Below are positions 1-13,029 of a stretch of DNA of 64,000 nt, piece after piece. A program made the translations under genes and the position numbers. The notes under the pieces were generated by a model, which was not told the DNA's origin, did not search any database, and worked only from the letters and a program-made list of their open reading frames with translations. The DNA comes from Apostichopus japonicus (Eukaryota > Echinodermata > Holothuroidea > Aspidochirotida > Stichopodidae): the NCBI RefSeq assembly GCF_037975245.1, contig NC_092583.1, positions 7,081,264-7,145,263 of the forward strand, written 5' to 3'. The stretch's first letter is position 1, and the number at the start of each line of letters is the position of its first letter.

Positions 1-600
1 TCCTAGGTAAAGGCCTTGTTTGATCAGTGTTTGTTGCTGTTCTTTATCTTCGAAAGTTATTTTTACCTTCCAGGTAGGGTTGTTTGTTGCTCGACTGATT
101 AATCTTTTTGTTTGGGTTGGTGAGTATTCTTGTTCTTTTAGTTCCTCTTCGATATCTTTAATTTGGATTTCGGGGTTTATAGAGCAGGCAACTACTGAGC
201 TCACCGAGTAGGTAGTTACATAGACTTGTCATGCCATTTAATGGACCTGACAGAGAATACCCAAATCTGAGGACACTGATTGGTCAATTTTTGTGTGTTC
301 AGTGTTGAGGCACAGAAGCTATGCCTTACGTGTGCTAGTTTATATAATTCTTTTTTTTTCATTTTAAAGGCTTTTAGGTTCTCCCCCATGATGAAAAGAG
401 AATTAAATGTTGTCTCCTCTCAATTTTATCAGGGATTACATGAAGGAATTCTCTATGTATATATCTACTGCTTTTTTTTAGGAAAAGAGATGCATACTAT
501 AACATATAAGAATAGCAGTTGGTCTCTCTTCTTAATTCAACTCATATCCACAGGTAATTTATATTGCCAACATTAAGATGAGTAGAACATAAGCTGGCAA
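1..600. other. No gene seen; AT-rich flank
   Basis: Only short open frames without splice-consistent partners are present. I see no repeat structure, RNA gene or conserved motif in this stretch. Confidence 0.5.
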
Positions 601-1170
601 AAGGTTTGTCTTATCAGTATTGCAAAAATATGGGACAAAATCATGCCAAAATTGCTGTAAATGTACCATCATGTTTCATAGTGTGACCCATATATGTTCT
701 ACTGTGGTAAAATCATGGTACAATTATGGTAAATTTACCATAGTATAATTGCACTGTATAGTTTTACCCTAATTTTACTGTGGTTAATCATGGCACAATT
801 GTAGGAATTTCACCTATGTAGTTTATGTACCATATAAATTTACCCTACTTAATTACTCCAGTAATATAATGGTAAAGCTATGGTAAAATTACCGTAGTAA
901 ATGTACCACACTTTTACCCTACTTTTACCGCGGTATACTACCATGGTAAAACTGCGGTAAATTTACCGTAGTAAATGTACCACACTTTTGGCCTACTTTT
1001 ACCGCGGTAATACCCATGGTAAAACTGTGTTAAATTTACCGCAGTAAATGTACCGCACTTTTACCATACTTTTACCGCGGTAATACCATGGTAAATGTAC
1101 CGCAGTTTATTTTACCACAATGTTACCATACATTTACCATAGTTTACCGCGGTAAACTTAGGGTACATTT
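600..1170. repeat. GGTAAA/TTTACC palindrome-rich repeat
   Basis: This stretch is built from short alternating GGTAAA and TTTACC or TACC words, with recurring blocks such as TTTACCGCGGTAA, ACCATGGTAAA and AAATGTACC. Many words are self-complementary, so either strand can fold into hairpins. Blocks near 845-960, 960-1040 and 1040-1110 are near copies of one another. No open frame of note lies inside. It may be a foldback MITE or a degenerate satellite; no clean termini or target duplication were found. Confidence 0.7.
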
Positions 1171-2674
1171 TCTGCTGGGTTGGTTCATCGTGTGTGTCAG
1201 TGCACATGCAGGCGAAAGATGCTGAGCTTCCTGTATGAGCTTCGTTCTGATATGAATCATCCTTAACTTCCATTCCCAATCGGACATAATTTCGCCCTCT
1301 AAATAAATGTAACATGGTAAGCCCTGATCAGATGATACCGGTTTTTCAGAGAAACCTTAAATATATTTATATATATTGTACTGCTTTAATTCTTAATTTC
1401 AAAAGTTCCTAGACAGCACTGGCGTTATCTTGCACTTTGGACTAGCCATGCACTAACGAGATTTCGTTTTAGCTCGGGCTGGCTGCTTAATCAAACACTT
1501 CAAGTCCAACAGTCCATGTGCGTCACCAAGATTGATAACAATTTCTATAACCCTGTCTTCTTCATTTCATAGAATTATAAAAACAGTTTTCTGTAATATT
1601 TTATGAGGATATTGTTTCGAGCTTACAACAGAAGGAGGGAGATGTGGATGAGAAAGGGGGGGGGGTGGAAGTGGTTCCTCAATCAATTCTGGTAATTTCC
1701 ATCCAATGTTTGGTTACAACTTGTCCAAGAACCTACAGTATAGCTGTCGTGACTGTGTCGGGGAGAGCCTACATTATGATTTCGTATTCAAATAAAACTG
1801 TATTTGTGTTCAAAGATCGTTATTGTTCTCACTTAAATATAGAAAGTAAATATTTGAGTAGTTTGGGTAATGCTGATGATACTTAGTCTATAGGACTACC
1901 AGTAAATTGACTTCACACTGCTGTTCCAATGCAGCATATTTAACACAATACCCTATATACACATTGCACCGTTTATGGGAAGTTCACAACGAAGTTTCCT
2001 CATGCTGTATCTATAGCAAGGCTCTTCCCACGCTGCGCGTGTACTAATAGAAACATCCGGATGAAGCTTAAAAGTGACGTAGATTTATGTGTACCCCCCC
2101 CCCTCCCCCGATTCAGAAATTTTAGACAACCGAGATACTGAATTGTGCTAAATGGTGAAACTTGGAGATGGCATTTTGCACTTTTTGCTCACATATACCA
2201 CACAAAATTTTCATATTGAGATGTGAAAATGAAAATATTGTAACGACACGCCAAAGCTCATTGTTTGTCGTTAGCGTTAACAAGTATTTTCTCCAATCAA
2301 ATGTTTCAATTAACTTGGGTTGATTCTTCACATTATTAGACGCTTTACGGGAATTGTTTGTTAGATAAAATCTTATAAGGGGGTGTCACTTGCTTGATTT
2401 ATGAACAACTGTTAAGGGGGAACTCTCTCTTGTTGACCGATTTTGGAGGTCACTGCGTAGGACGTCTAGTTTACGTTCCGGGGGGCCAAAAGTGTTAGGT
2501 CTGGGTAAATCTTAACCAGCACGCATGTCGTACTTAATTGTGTTTTATTGGTTGATGGTTGCAGACTGGGCGTGGTTTATGTTTCTAATAGGTTTAAGTG
2601 TAGGTTCACACGTTATAGGTATAGGAAGTAGTTTCTGTTAAAAGCAACTGCGGGCTCGGACGAGGGGTGGTTCC
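1171..2674. other. No gene seen; left flank of the large element
   Basis: The stretch is mostly unique-looking AT-rich sequence with one poly-G run near 1656 and one poly-C run near 2096. Short open frames lack splice-consistent partners and recognisable domains. Confidence 0.45.
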
Positions 2675-2690
2675 TATGGAACGCCAAAAG

Positions 2691-3420
2691 TATGGAACGC
2701 CAAAAGGGCAATGTATTTTGTTGTCTCCTTTGATGTCTCCTTCGATGCTGTTGTCTAATTTAATGTTGTTGTTTACTTTTATGTTGTCTCCTTTGATGTT
2801 GTTGTCTACTTTTATGCCGTTGTCTACTTTCATGTTGTTGTTTACTTCAATGTTGTTGTCTCCCTTAATGACATTGTCTCCTTCAATGTTGTTGTCTCCC
2901 TTAATGACGTTGTCTCCTTTAATGTTGTTGTCTCCCTTGATGCCGTTGTCTACTTTTATGTTGTTGTCTCCTTTTATGTTGTTGTCTCCTTTGATGCCGT
3001 TGCGTCCTTTAATGCCGTTGTCTACTTTAATGTTGTTGTCTACTTCAATGTTGTTGTCTCCTTTAATTCCGTTGTCTCCTTTAATGTTGTTGTCTCCCTT
3101 GATGCCGTTGTCTCCCTTGATGCCGTTGCCTCATTTAATGCTGTTGTTGTCTACTTCAATGTTGTTGTCTCCCTTAATGCCGTTGTCTCGTTTAATGTTG
3201 TTGTCTCCCTTGATGCCGTTGCCTCATTTAATGCTGTTGTTGTCTACTTCAATGTTGTTTTCTCCCTTGATGCCGTTGTCTCCCTTGATGCCGATGCCTC
3301 ATTTAATGCTGTTGTTGTCTACTTCAATGTTGTTTTTTCCTCTGATGCCGTTGCCTCCTTTAACGTTGTTGTCTCCTTCGATGCCGTTGTCTACTTTGAT
3401 GTTGTTGTCTACTTTGATGC
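2691..3420 (+). repeat. Left 18-bp minisatellite terminal array
   Basis: About 40 copies of an 18-bp unit near TTGTTGTCTCCTTTAATG follow the terminal motif, with variants at a few positions (CCT or ACT, TTA or TTG, GCC or GTT). Because the unit is a multiple of three, it leaves long open frames on both strands; these are by-products and not genes. The array is the inverted partner of the one at 42,712-43,390. The outermost 120 bases match closely and inner units differ in order. Confidence 0.9.
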
Positions 3421-3569
3421 TGACGGCGCTGTTCACCAAAAGCAGTATGGTATGACGTCGTAGTACGTAATATAGCGCGCATATATGGATTGATCAGTAT
3501 GTACGTGCACATAAATGTGACGGCGCAATCAAGTACGTTTATGCTCAGAAGCCAGAATAGACACGCAAA

Positions 3570-6500
3570 ATGTCAGAGCGAAATCAATTAGCCCATCTTG
3601 TCGGTCTCGGTTACACCAACAAAATTATAGCAGAAATGATGGGAGTCTCTGTTAAATCAGTCAAGAACTTACGAAAGTCCTTCAACTTGAGAAAAAAAGA
3701 TATTTGTGGTCAAGTTACAGGTACGGGCCTAGGCCCTATGGCCTAGTCTTTTTATATTTAATACAAATAATAATAGTACTAGGCCTATGTAGCTAGATAA
3801 TACTGCTAATGCACGGCTCAACTCTAGTAACTCAAACTGTATTGTATTGTAATATACTTACTACTAATAGTAATAAAAAGTACTAGGCCTAGGCTCATTA
3901 CTATACAGCCTGGTACCTTGAGTGACTCAAGCTCATTACATTCAAATTCAATGGGAATCCGGGTACCCGTGTACCAATATATGTAACACTATATATATTA
4001 CAATATTGTTGACCTTGTTAGGATTATTAGGTGATATATTTTGAAGTCATTCTAATATGCAAAACATTCTTAACTGATAGTGCTTAGTTTATTTTCTCTT
4101 TTGATTCTAAATACAGTGCATGGAACTTGTTCAATGATACCTTAATCACCAAATCTCTGTTTTTTCTGCTTATAGATCCACAACTTGATGAAATGGTGAC
4201 TGCAGCCTTGACAAGAAACCCAAACTATGGGGAAAAGATGGTTCATGGACTGCTAGCTTCCAAAGGAATTAAAGTTCAGCGGCAGAGGTTGCGACAGTCT
4301 CTTCGCAGGGTTGACCCACAGGGTGAGAATAATAATATTGTTATTGACTTGATCCACACAAGTGGTGTGTGTGTGCATGTATCTGTCTGAAGTTAAATGG
4401 GATTACTCTCCAACGTGGTATGTATAGCTTTGAATTTAATGAGCACGAGAATTCTATTGACATTTTTGGTCAAAGGTCATTTGCAGCCAATAGAGGTTAA
4501 ACACTGAAAACCATATAATCAGACTTGCTCAACCATGTCAACAGAGGTCAAACACGGAGAAGAGGGAGGTTTGGATGAATCTCAACTTCTATATATTGAG
4601 AGTTGATGAACCATTCGTGATAATAGCATAGACATCATTATATAATACCGTACCTTCTCAACACCTGTACACTCACTGTGTCCAGAATCATAATTGAGCC
4701 AAGTTTCTTAACAGCCAAGGTACAATGAAATGTTGTAAATTCTTGTTTTCAAATGACCCCATAATATCCAAATGAAGTAAATTGATCATTATGTTACTTA
4801 TTTGGTCTTCACAAAGTTTGACCACAAGAAATAAATTTAGTAATATGATAAATAATATAAATGTGGCAGAGGTTTATTGATGTACATTTGTCGTCTATGT
4901 TTGCATGTGACCTAAAAGGTGTTTAACATAACTGTAAGCTAACTTGTGTCAGTAAAATCATTCCTTTTCTTACAGGAGTTGAAAGGAGAAAGGCAACAAC
5001 ATTGCACAGAAGGCAGTATCATGTGGAAGGACCAAATTCTGTTTGGCATATAGATGGCAACCACAAATTGATAAGGTATAGTGTTTGCACCGAGTACCCG
5101 ACAGTCACGTCACTACCGGATCCTATTTTATTACCCGATTTCCACCTTTAAAAATTTAAAATTCTGGCATTTTTCACGTCTGAGCGGTACTGGGTTATGT
5201 ATCCGGTGCGCCGAGCGATATCTGGCAGTATAATATCCGGGCGTGCCGGCCACTAAACAGAAGTACCAGGCCTGGAAGAAAACACGCCCGGCACTGCTCG
5301 ACTTTGGTAATTACTGCCTGGAACATTAAAATAGTGCCCGGTGCCCAAAAAATTGGGTACCCGGGTACCCGACAGGTAGCAGGGTCCGGGTATCCCGGTA
5401 CAAATTTTCTACCCGGTGCAAACAATAGGATCAAGTTTTATACATTCACATGGAATGCAATGAAATTAACCTAACATGTGATTAGAGTAAAAATATGTCC
5501 TGCAGGAGGGGCAGAAGAAACTTTGTGGTCACTATGGTCTAGTGTTTACACGGGGTTACCCGGGTACCCGCCCGACAGAATGCCACCTGGTTCCTTATTT
5601 ATCACCTGAACCCTCAAAATCATCATGTGCAGGTCTATCACTCATCAAATTTGCAATAAATTTGAAAAGAAACCATGAAAAATTATATACATAATGTACC
5701 CAATTACAAACAAACTGTTGAATTATCAGTTTCAATGACAAGTATCTTTGAATACATCCATTTTTGCTGGTACAGAATGTGCATTACCAGTATGTGATAC
5801 AGTGCGATTAGTGTTACACAGATCATAGTGGAAATAAAATTAGGGTACCCGAGGGGTAATGTGTCTTATTACCTGAGTCCTAAATTTATTACCTGTGTAA
5901 AGACTAATATATACATGCACAGTATTGGATAGAGTGAACATTAACAATTATTTAATGCATTCTGGGGACCAACACTAAGAGTATATGATCACATGCATTA
6001 TACTCTACATTATGTCATCTCACTATCACTAATAATTCCCCCCCCCCCCCCCCAAAAAAAAAAAAAAACAGCGGCAGCATTGAATTTAGTAAAGTCATAT
6101 TGTGTAGTAAAGTCAAGTTTTGTAACCAGTTATATTGTGTGCATTTGTATAGTATAAATGCTATGTAAAAGGTAAATTGATTGGCAAATGTTAAAAATGG
6201 TGGAGCATTTTGCTATATGATACCAATTAAGTCCAACACTGCATATCGGTGATGCAGGGGCCGCCTGGTTCATAGACATTCGTGATGAACCAAGGGCCAA
6301 TTTTGATTGATTAGGGGCAAGTTAATACAAAGAGTATGGTCAATTGGGCTCTGTATACAATGGATGAAATTCAAATTTAATTCCAAATATGTTATAGCCT
6401 ATGCATAACTAGAATAAATATTGCTAAATTATTGCAGATTTGGCTTGGGTATGTGACATTGGCCCAAATTGCTGGCATTCTATTAAATTTGCTTTGGAAT

Positions 6501-9500
6501 GACCAGGAGCTACTTTCTCTCAAAAGTGACCCCTGGTTCATAACCATTCTAGTAGAACCAGGGGTCACCTTGAGGCTCACCAGGGGCTAAATGGCCCATG
6601 GCTCCTGCTTATTTCGAGCCTTGGATGCAGTAGAATTGAATGTTTGGTTTAGCATGCCAATATAAATGTACCCATTAATATAGGTTTATGCATGTCAACC
6701 TTGTGTGACCTCAAATGTCCATTGATTACTCCCAAGTGATGTTCGCTTCATTATTATTTGTGTACTCATTTTACTCAATACGGAGTAGTACTTACAGATA
6801 CCTAATGGTTAATTACTATATGGTGACCTGAAATGATATTTATTTCAAATTTACATTTCATACTATACAATGCTTTCAAGGTGGCGGTTTGTCATTCATG
6901 GTGGCATTGATGGCTATAGCAGGATCTCAGTCTTCCTTCGTTGTGCTTCTAATAACAGGGCAGAGACTATGCTCTCATCATTTCAAAGAGGGGTATTAGA
7001 TTTTGGACTCCCAGCAAAAGTGCGCTCAGACAAAGGAGGTGAAAATGTTCTGGTTTGTTCATTCATGATGAACCATCCTCTTCGTGGGCCCGAATCAAAG
7101 CCTTTCATCACAGGTCGGAGTGTCCACAATCAAAGGATTGAACGCTTATGGAGGGATGTTTTCACGGTAGGATGATATGTTTTACAAACTTTTTTGTAAC
7201 TCTTATTTATGTTAGGGAAAATGCACATTGTACTGTCATCACATCTCCACATTTCATGATAGATGTCAATACAATTTGACACTTGGCTTATTTATCGTTC
7301 TCCTATTTCACATACCGTATATGTTCTTGAAACAATACTGAAAAAATTATATGACGCAAACCCACATATAAAGAATTATATTTTTCAGATACAAGTTTAT
7401 GATAATTACAACAAACATATCAACCTACTGCGCAGTATCCAGTAGTTTTGTTATAAGCGAAAGTTTTCTGTTCCATGATAGTGAATTCAGTTTGAGATAT
7501 CAGCCTAAAAACCTCAAGATATGCAAAAAGGCATTGTTATTCCTTGCCGTATTGGTTTTGGTGGGTCAAATACACAGTATGAACAGGGTACGAACTAAGC
7601 GAGGGCTGAGGGCGATTATCCCCCATTCAAAAAAGGCCCTGGAGGGCGAATTTGCCCATACATATAGTGTAAGGAAGACAGATTTGGGCAAATTTTAGCC
7701 CCATCAGTCACAAAAGAGCCCTCCTCAGCCAAAATTTATTTGATACCCTGGTCAAATACTGTCTTGCAAAAATAACTTGAGAATACAAATGCCTACTACA
7801 TCAATACTTGGTATGTGAGTTTTTTATATGGAGTACAAACACCATATAGTTTGTTGTGATATTACAAGGTCAACAGTGGTCAATGAAAAACTTGTAAACA
7901 CAAGAACAGTGTTTTACCAAATCCATATATGTAGGCTGCCCATATGGTATACAAGAGCCTTTTGATTTTAGTGCCTCTTTAAAGTCATTTTAGGTCAACA
8001 AAGTTCAAACTCACCTTGCACGCCTCCCATCTTCAGAAGCAATTTTTAGCTACGTACCCAATTATGGTGACTGTCTGACTGCATAGATTTCTTTCGCATC
8101 CGGCAAGGAATAAAAATAGCTATGCTAGGATGACCTCTCCTACAAATTGGTTATGTGCATACAGATTTGGAAGGCATTTTATTATACTTGGGTATTGCTT
8201 GTTCTGGTAGTTTATGGTGACGTCATATATATTTCATTCTTGATGAGTCTCAAGGTGTAGGAATCCTGTTAGCATTTGTCCCTGCATGTTGAGTTTGTTA
8301 CATTTGTGAAAATCTCCAACCGAAAGTTAGAATTTATTCATACTTGGTATTAATGTGTTGGTAGAGAGTGGGTACATGGTAATACATGTTCAAGTTGATT
8401 GATGCATATTTATTAGGGGGCGGGGCTTAATTTTATTTTCACTAAAATAGCTTGTAAACGTAACTGAATAACAACAAGCTGGATTGAAGTCATGCTTGGT
8501 ATATAGATGCGCCATAGTGAGTAGAAGAACCCTATTGATTTTGGTGCCCATATCAAGAATATTGTTGAGGTCACAGGGTCAAATGTAAACATTTTCAGAA
8601 TTGAATCATACTTTGTGTGGAGGTCATAATCTTTGAAGTGCTAGTTTGTGCAGTGTTTAATGTTTTAACATGGCAAGGAATCACAAAATATTTTTTTCTG
8701 GTTACCACTACTGACCACAGATGATTTTAGAAACAACAGGGATTTCATAACAACACATATTGCATGAGGTAACTAACTGCATACAAAGCATTGGCTCAAC
8801 TGCAAGTTAGCATTGTATTATAGGCTGATTGTGTTCTTGGTATTAGCACCCAATTTAACCTCATAAAAATAACCCTATGAATTTTGTTAGGGGTATTTCA
8901 TGTCAACATGGGTCAAACCATGAACACTTTGTAACATTAAAACGGAATCATACTTTATTCTGGTTTTATTTATTTCAATTTGTTAATGTTTCAACAGGGG
9001 TGTGCAAGTACATACTACACGCTTTTCAGCAAACTAGAGGATGACGGCCAACTAGACATCGCTGATGATATTGATCTGATGGCATTGCACTTGGTGTTCC
9101 TTCCAATTATAAATGACCACTTGGGGATATTTCAAAGAAGCCACATGCATCACAAGATCAGAACTGCAAACAACAAGACCCCCCTGCAGCTCTATCATAC
9201 AGCCATAGATGAAGGATATCATGTGGATGTTATCAGTGAGGTAGATATATATATATATATATATATAGTAAAGGTGGTGGCACTCATAGTGTTCACAATT
9301 TTTGTTACACTGGATATGCAAAGTTTGTATGAGGTTCATGTGGACTCACCATTCTAAATCGTGATAACATAAGAAAGGTATTTGAGGTACTTTGCAAGTA
9401 TGTGATTTTTAATAGGACAATGAGCAATTTCAACGTGGAAACTTTACGAGTGCCAACCCCTTTAGATATTTAAAATTGACAGTGCATCTTCCCATTGTCA

Positions 9501-11294
9501 ACATTTTGTAGTGATGGAGTCTCATTAGATTTCCAATGATGCCAAGAGAATGCAGCTGGAATCTACATACTTATTTTGAGGCAGTAAATATTCCACAGGC
9601 TATAAATATTTAAATTTTCAGGTTAGGGCCGCCTAATTAAACAAAACAAATGCAAATTAAAATGTACGAACATAGAAACATTGTCAGAGATAAATACACT
9701 TCATATATTATGGCTTACAATATGCAATTTATTGAAAATAGCAATACCAGAAGGTAAATAGACAAATTTTTGGATACCCGACGGTTCCCATTTTTTTGTA
9801 CCTGTGTAAACATTAGTATCTATGAAGTCATGATGGTGTGTGTGTATGTGTGTGACGCTCCTTGTAGTCACCATAAGTAGACAATGCCTTGGTGAATCAA
9901 GTTCGTACTTGGTATGCAGGTTCTTCATAACGAGTTCAATAATCCTACTGTTTTTGGTGAAAGTCAGAGGTCAAACTCTAAAATCTGTGTGAATTCCTTC
10001 TAATCGGCTCATATTTGGTATATTGATTCCTTGTGGTTAGTACATAACCACTATTGTTTTTGGTGTAGGTCAAAGGTCAGGAGGGGTCAAACACTGAAAA
10101 TCTGGAAATATCGAATTGACAGCTTGTAATCAGCATAACTTAACAAGGTTAGCTTGTAGCCACTTTATACTTGTTTCTTAAACATGTATACCATGGGTAT
10201 TAAACTAATATAAGTATCACATACACACAGGAAGTCTTGGATATAGGAGACAATTAAGTGCCCTTAATCTGAGAAGGATATAATGAATTTTAGGTGTGTT
10301 TGATAGGGGGGGGGGGATGGTAACCACCAAAATTGTGTAAATATCTTGTCAACTGGATAATCCAAGCTGGACGTGCATAAACCTGTCAAAATTTGCAATA
10401 CTGGTGAGCTCAAGCGATGTTATATATTGCACATTAACCAATAGTTACATCAGTTAGTTATGTATCCTGTGATCTCAAATTCTCTTACATGAATTATACC
10501 ATAGTCTGATTATTACATGTCGGTTATTCACAACTTATATAACGTGACATAGACTAGCTCACAGTGATGTATTCAAGGGGTGTGGCATACCCACACAAAC
10601 CCACTCCTACCCCACAACCCTGGAAATTATGCACACACCACTGAGAGTATACTCATTATGTATAGGCCAAAACTATAGCTAGCGGCAATTGTAGAGTAAT
10701 AAGTTCTTCAACTCCAAGCTTTATTTAGCAAGTAGCTGTGCCGAGTAGTGGAGTAGTATACTCAATAATTCTTCATAGTCCAATATACAATCTTACTAGC
10801 TACTGTGTATTCTGGTTATTGAGAGCCAATATCCTTAAAACCAATGTGCTGGATTATGGAGTGTGCCCTTGGAGCATGAAAAAGCAAAGCAAAAAATACA
10901 GCAGCCACATAACCAGAAGAAGAGTCTTAGTCTAGGTTGGGAATTTGACCACGAAGATGACCACATATACATCACAACACTTGCCATACATGTACATTTT
11001 CAATAAAATTCATTAAAAAACATATGGCAAGGAACAAGGAACCACTATGCACAGTTGCGTTCTTATTTTTCTGTAACATTCTTTCAGGAAGAGATGGAGC
11101 ACTACAGACATCAAGATGCAGGTTTTGTTGCTGATGCTGTCAACGTGCCAAATGGAATTCAGCTAACAGAGGACCAACAAGCAGCATTCACCCGTGAATT
11201 CAACCTGGATGTTTCTGCACTTCGTCTGGAACAAGACCAGATCAGCTATTTCGTCGCAGCCAAAGACTTTTTGCACAACATTCTCAACAATTAA
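3570..11294 (+). CDS. Integrase-core (DDE) protein, six exons, apparently intact
   Basis: Exons are 3570-3720, 4176-4322, 4976-5075, 6881-7166, 8998-9240 and 11,088-11,294. All introns are GT-AG and phases agree, giving 377 residues with no internal stop. The N-terminus (about 5-45) looks like a helix-turn-helix ([20 protein letters not shown]). The core carries D126 in WHIDGNHK, D183 in VRSDKGGEN and E220 in [13 protein letters not shown], a D-57-D-37-E arrangement typical of rve/IS3-like integrases. Similar single-copy-looking proteins occur in many fish and invertebrate genomes. It starts 150 bp inside the left terminal array and runs toward the HECT gene, so it is the likely transposase of the large element. 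The start is the first ATG of the exon; the tail (310-377) is acidic. Retained catalytic residues argue for recent activity or host use. Confidence 0.88.
5082..5424. mobile_element. MITE in integrase intron 3
   Basis: The ends are inverted: TGTTTGCACCG on the left and CGGTGCAAACA on the right. The sequence ATAG flanks both sides, a possible 4-bp target duplication. The interior is rich in ACCCGGGTACCCG words. It lies six bases downstream of the splice donor of integrase exon 3, leaving the donor intact. Confidence 0.7.
5541..5905. mobile_element. MITE with TGTTTACAC ends (copy 1)
   Basis: The left end reads AGTGTTTACACGGGGTTACC, and the right end is a diverged inverse (ACCTGTGTAAAGACTA). The interior from about 5590 closely matches 14,951-15,253, so two copies of one family lie in the window. 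Confidence 0.65.
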
Positions 11295-11369
11295 TTGGCA
11301 TTGAAAACAAGTACTGCAGATGAGTGTGAAGAGGATGTTACACTATACTACAGTATAAACACAAAAACA

Positions 11370-12660
11370 GTTTTTAGCTCATACCAGCATGCTGGTGTGA
11401 GCTATTGTTACAGTGCGGCGTGTATCACTCTATTCGTCAACAATTGGTAAAAACCGCTCCCACTCACAGTGTTTAATGCAATTTCATGAAACTTGGACAC
11501 AAGGACCATTGGGTATAGGGCCATCAGAGATGGTCCAAAATTGTTAATAGAGAACAGTGTAAAAGGGGGAATAGTATAGCGGGGAAGGAAATGTAATTTT
11601 GTGAATACACTCAAAATGCTTCTTTTCCTACCAATTCTATGGTACTATGTAGAGCATTTGTCACATTGGTACTTTGCTAGTGCCTTCTTTGGGTTGTTTA
11701 GGATATTTTTGGCCTAAGTCACCTTGGGGCCATAGGGCCATTTTATGAAATCACTCAAAATGAGTTGTTTCCTACAAATTTCCGGAAATTTGGTTTGGCC
11801 CTTACATTTTTGGGCCCTTAAATTTATTAGATATTTTGGGCCCTCATTTTTTTCACAGGGGTGGGGGGGAGTGGGGGTCAAAATTTTCTTTGAACATAAA
11901 ATTTTTGGCCCCATGGACCCAAAATTGGTGGAATCTGAAAAATAGCCAGAAATTTTGTGGGACAAAAAGTTTTGTGGGCCCTACATTTTCGGGGCTCTGG
12001 AAGGTATGACCTTATGCACCATTTGTTGATTCCTTGACAGCAGCAAAGTCACGGTCAAGCTAAAGTGGTTACAAGCAAGGGATGTCACATGTGTGACAGC
12101 CCTTGCTTGTAACCACTTTAGCTCGAAGTGTAATATATTTAACTTGAGTGGAATTCAATTAAGCTAAAGTGAAATAAAATTTGACTTAGGTAAAATGTAT
12201 TTACTAAAGTGTAATATATAGAGTGTTAAGAAAATCCAAACTCTCTGTCCGTTTTTGGTTGCAAAGAGGGTGTAAATTGATACTAGAGAACTAATGGTGC
12301 AGAGCTCACACCATAAGTGGGGTCATGTTATGATACTGTGCAACACTCCTTAGAAGAGGAGGCATTTTCTAAGGTGTTTACACAAAATGACACCCAAATG
12401 AACACTACATGACCATTGACCCCAACTTCCTGAACACCCCCAAATGAAGCACCACGATAGTATCAATATGACAAACAATCAAGACTGCGCCATAAACACT
12501 GCAGTAAAAGAAGCATTTTCAGTGTTTCCATGAAATTACCCAAATACCCACTGACCCTAAATCCATGAACACCTCAAATGAAGCACTCCAAAAGTAGCAC
12601 TATGACACACAAACATGACTGTGTCATAATTATTCATTTCTATGGCAGTTTTAAGCTAGA
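11370..12660. repeat. AGCTCATACC-family interspersed repeat
   Basis: The unit opens with the palindromic word CATACCAGCATGCTGGTGTG flanked by AGCTCA. It continues with pieces (GTTACAGTGC, TCAACAATTG, blocks rich in GGGCC and TTTTGGCC) that recur at 19,557-19,875, 25,090-25,650 and 49,690-49,985. The region includes the hairpin at 12,058-12,123. It probably contains two or more overlapping members; exact borders are unclear. Confidence 0.55.
12058..12123. repeat. Near-perfect long hairpin
   Basis: Arms of 32 bases pair with a single mismatch around a 2-base loop. The outer stem is AGCTAAAGTGGTTACAAGC and the tip is TGTCACA/TGTGACA. It lies between the integrase 3' end and the HECT 3' end. Confidence 0.85.
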
Positions 12661-13029
12661 TAAAGCAGTTTTAGGATAAAATATATACATATAAGCATTG
12701 TATATGCTAGATAACGTAAAATGCAACGTTACCTCAGGATAATACTCGTCACACCATGTAGTATTTGTGAAGGTAGGCTGCAATTATTAAGGGCCAGGTC
12801 AAGGAAAATCAGAACAAAACAAACTCTTATAATCTAAAGTCCAATTTTGTGATCAAAATCAATGAAATTTGTCAATGGAAAAAAAATGTTTGGAATAAAA
12901 CAATAACAACAACCATTTGCATAAGATATGTTTCATAGTAAATATATTAAACAATGGCATCAGTGATTCTGTAACACAAACTTACTTTGGTTGAAGCCTT
13001 TGACCATTAGTGACAGATCCTGTATGATC

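Noticed and set aside
2667-3455. 262-residue open frame of Met-Leu-Ser-Pro-like repeats
   Set aside because: It arises because the 18-bp minisatellite unit is a multiple of three; both strands stay open, and the array is the inverted partner of the right end.
11714-11965. Overlapping open frames on both strands
   Set aside because: They lie within the AGCTCATACC-family interspersed repeat and show no coding signature.
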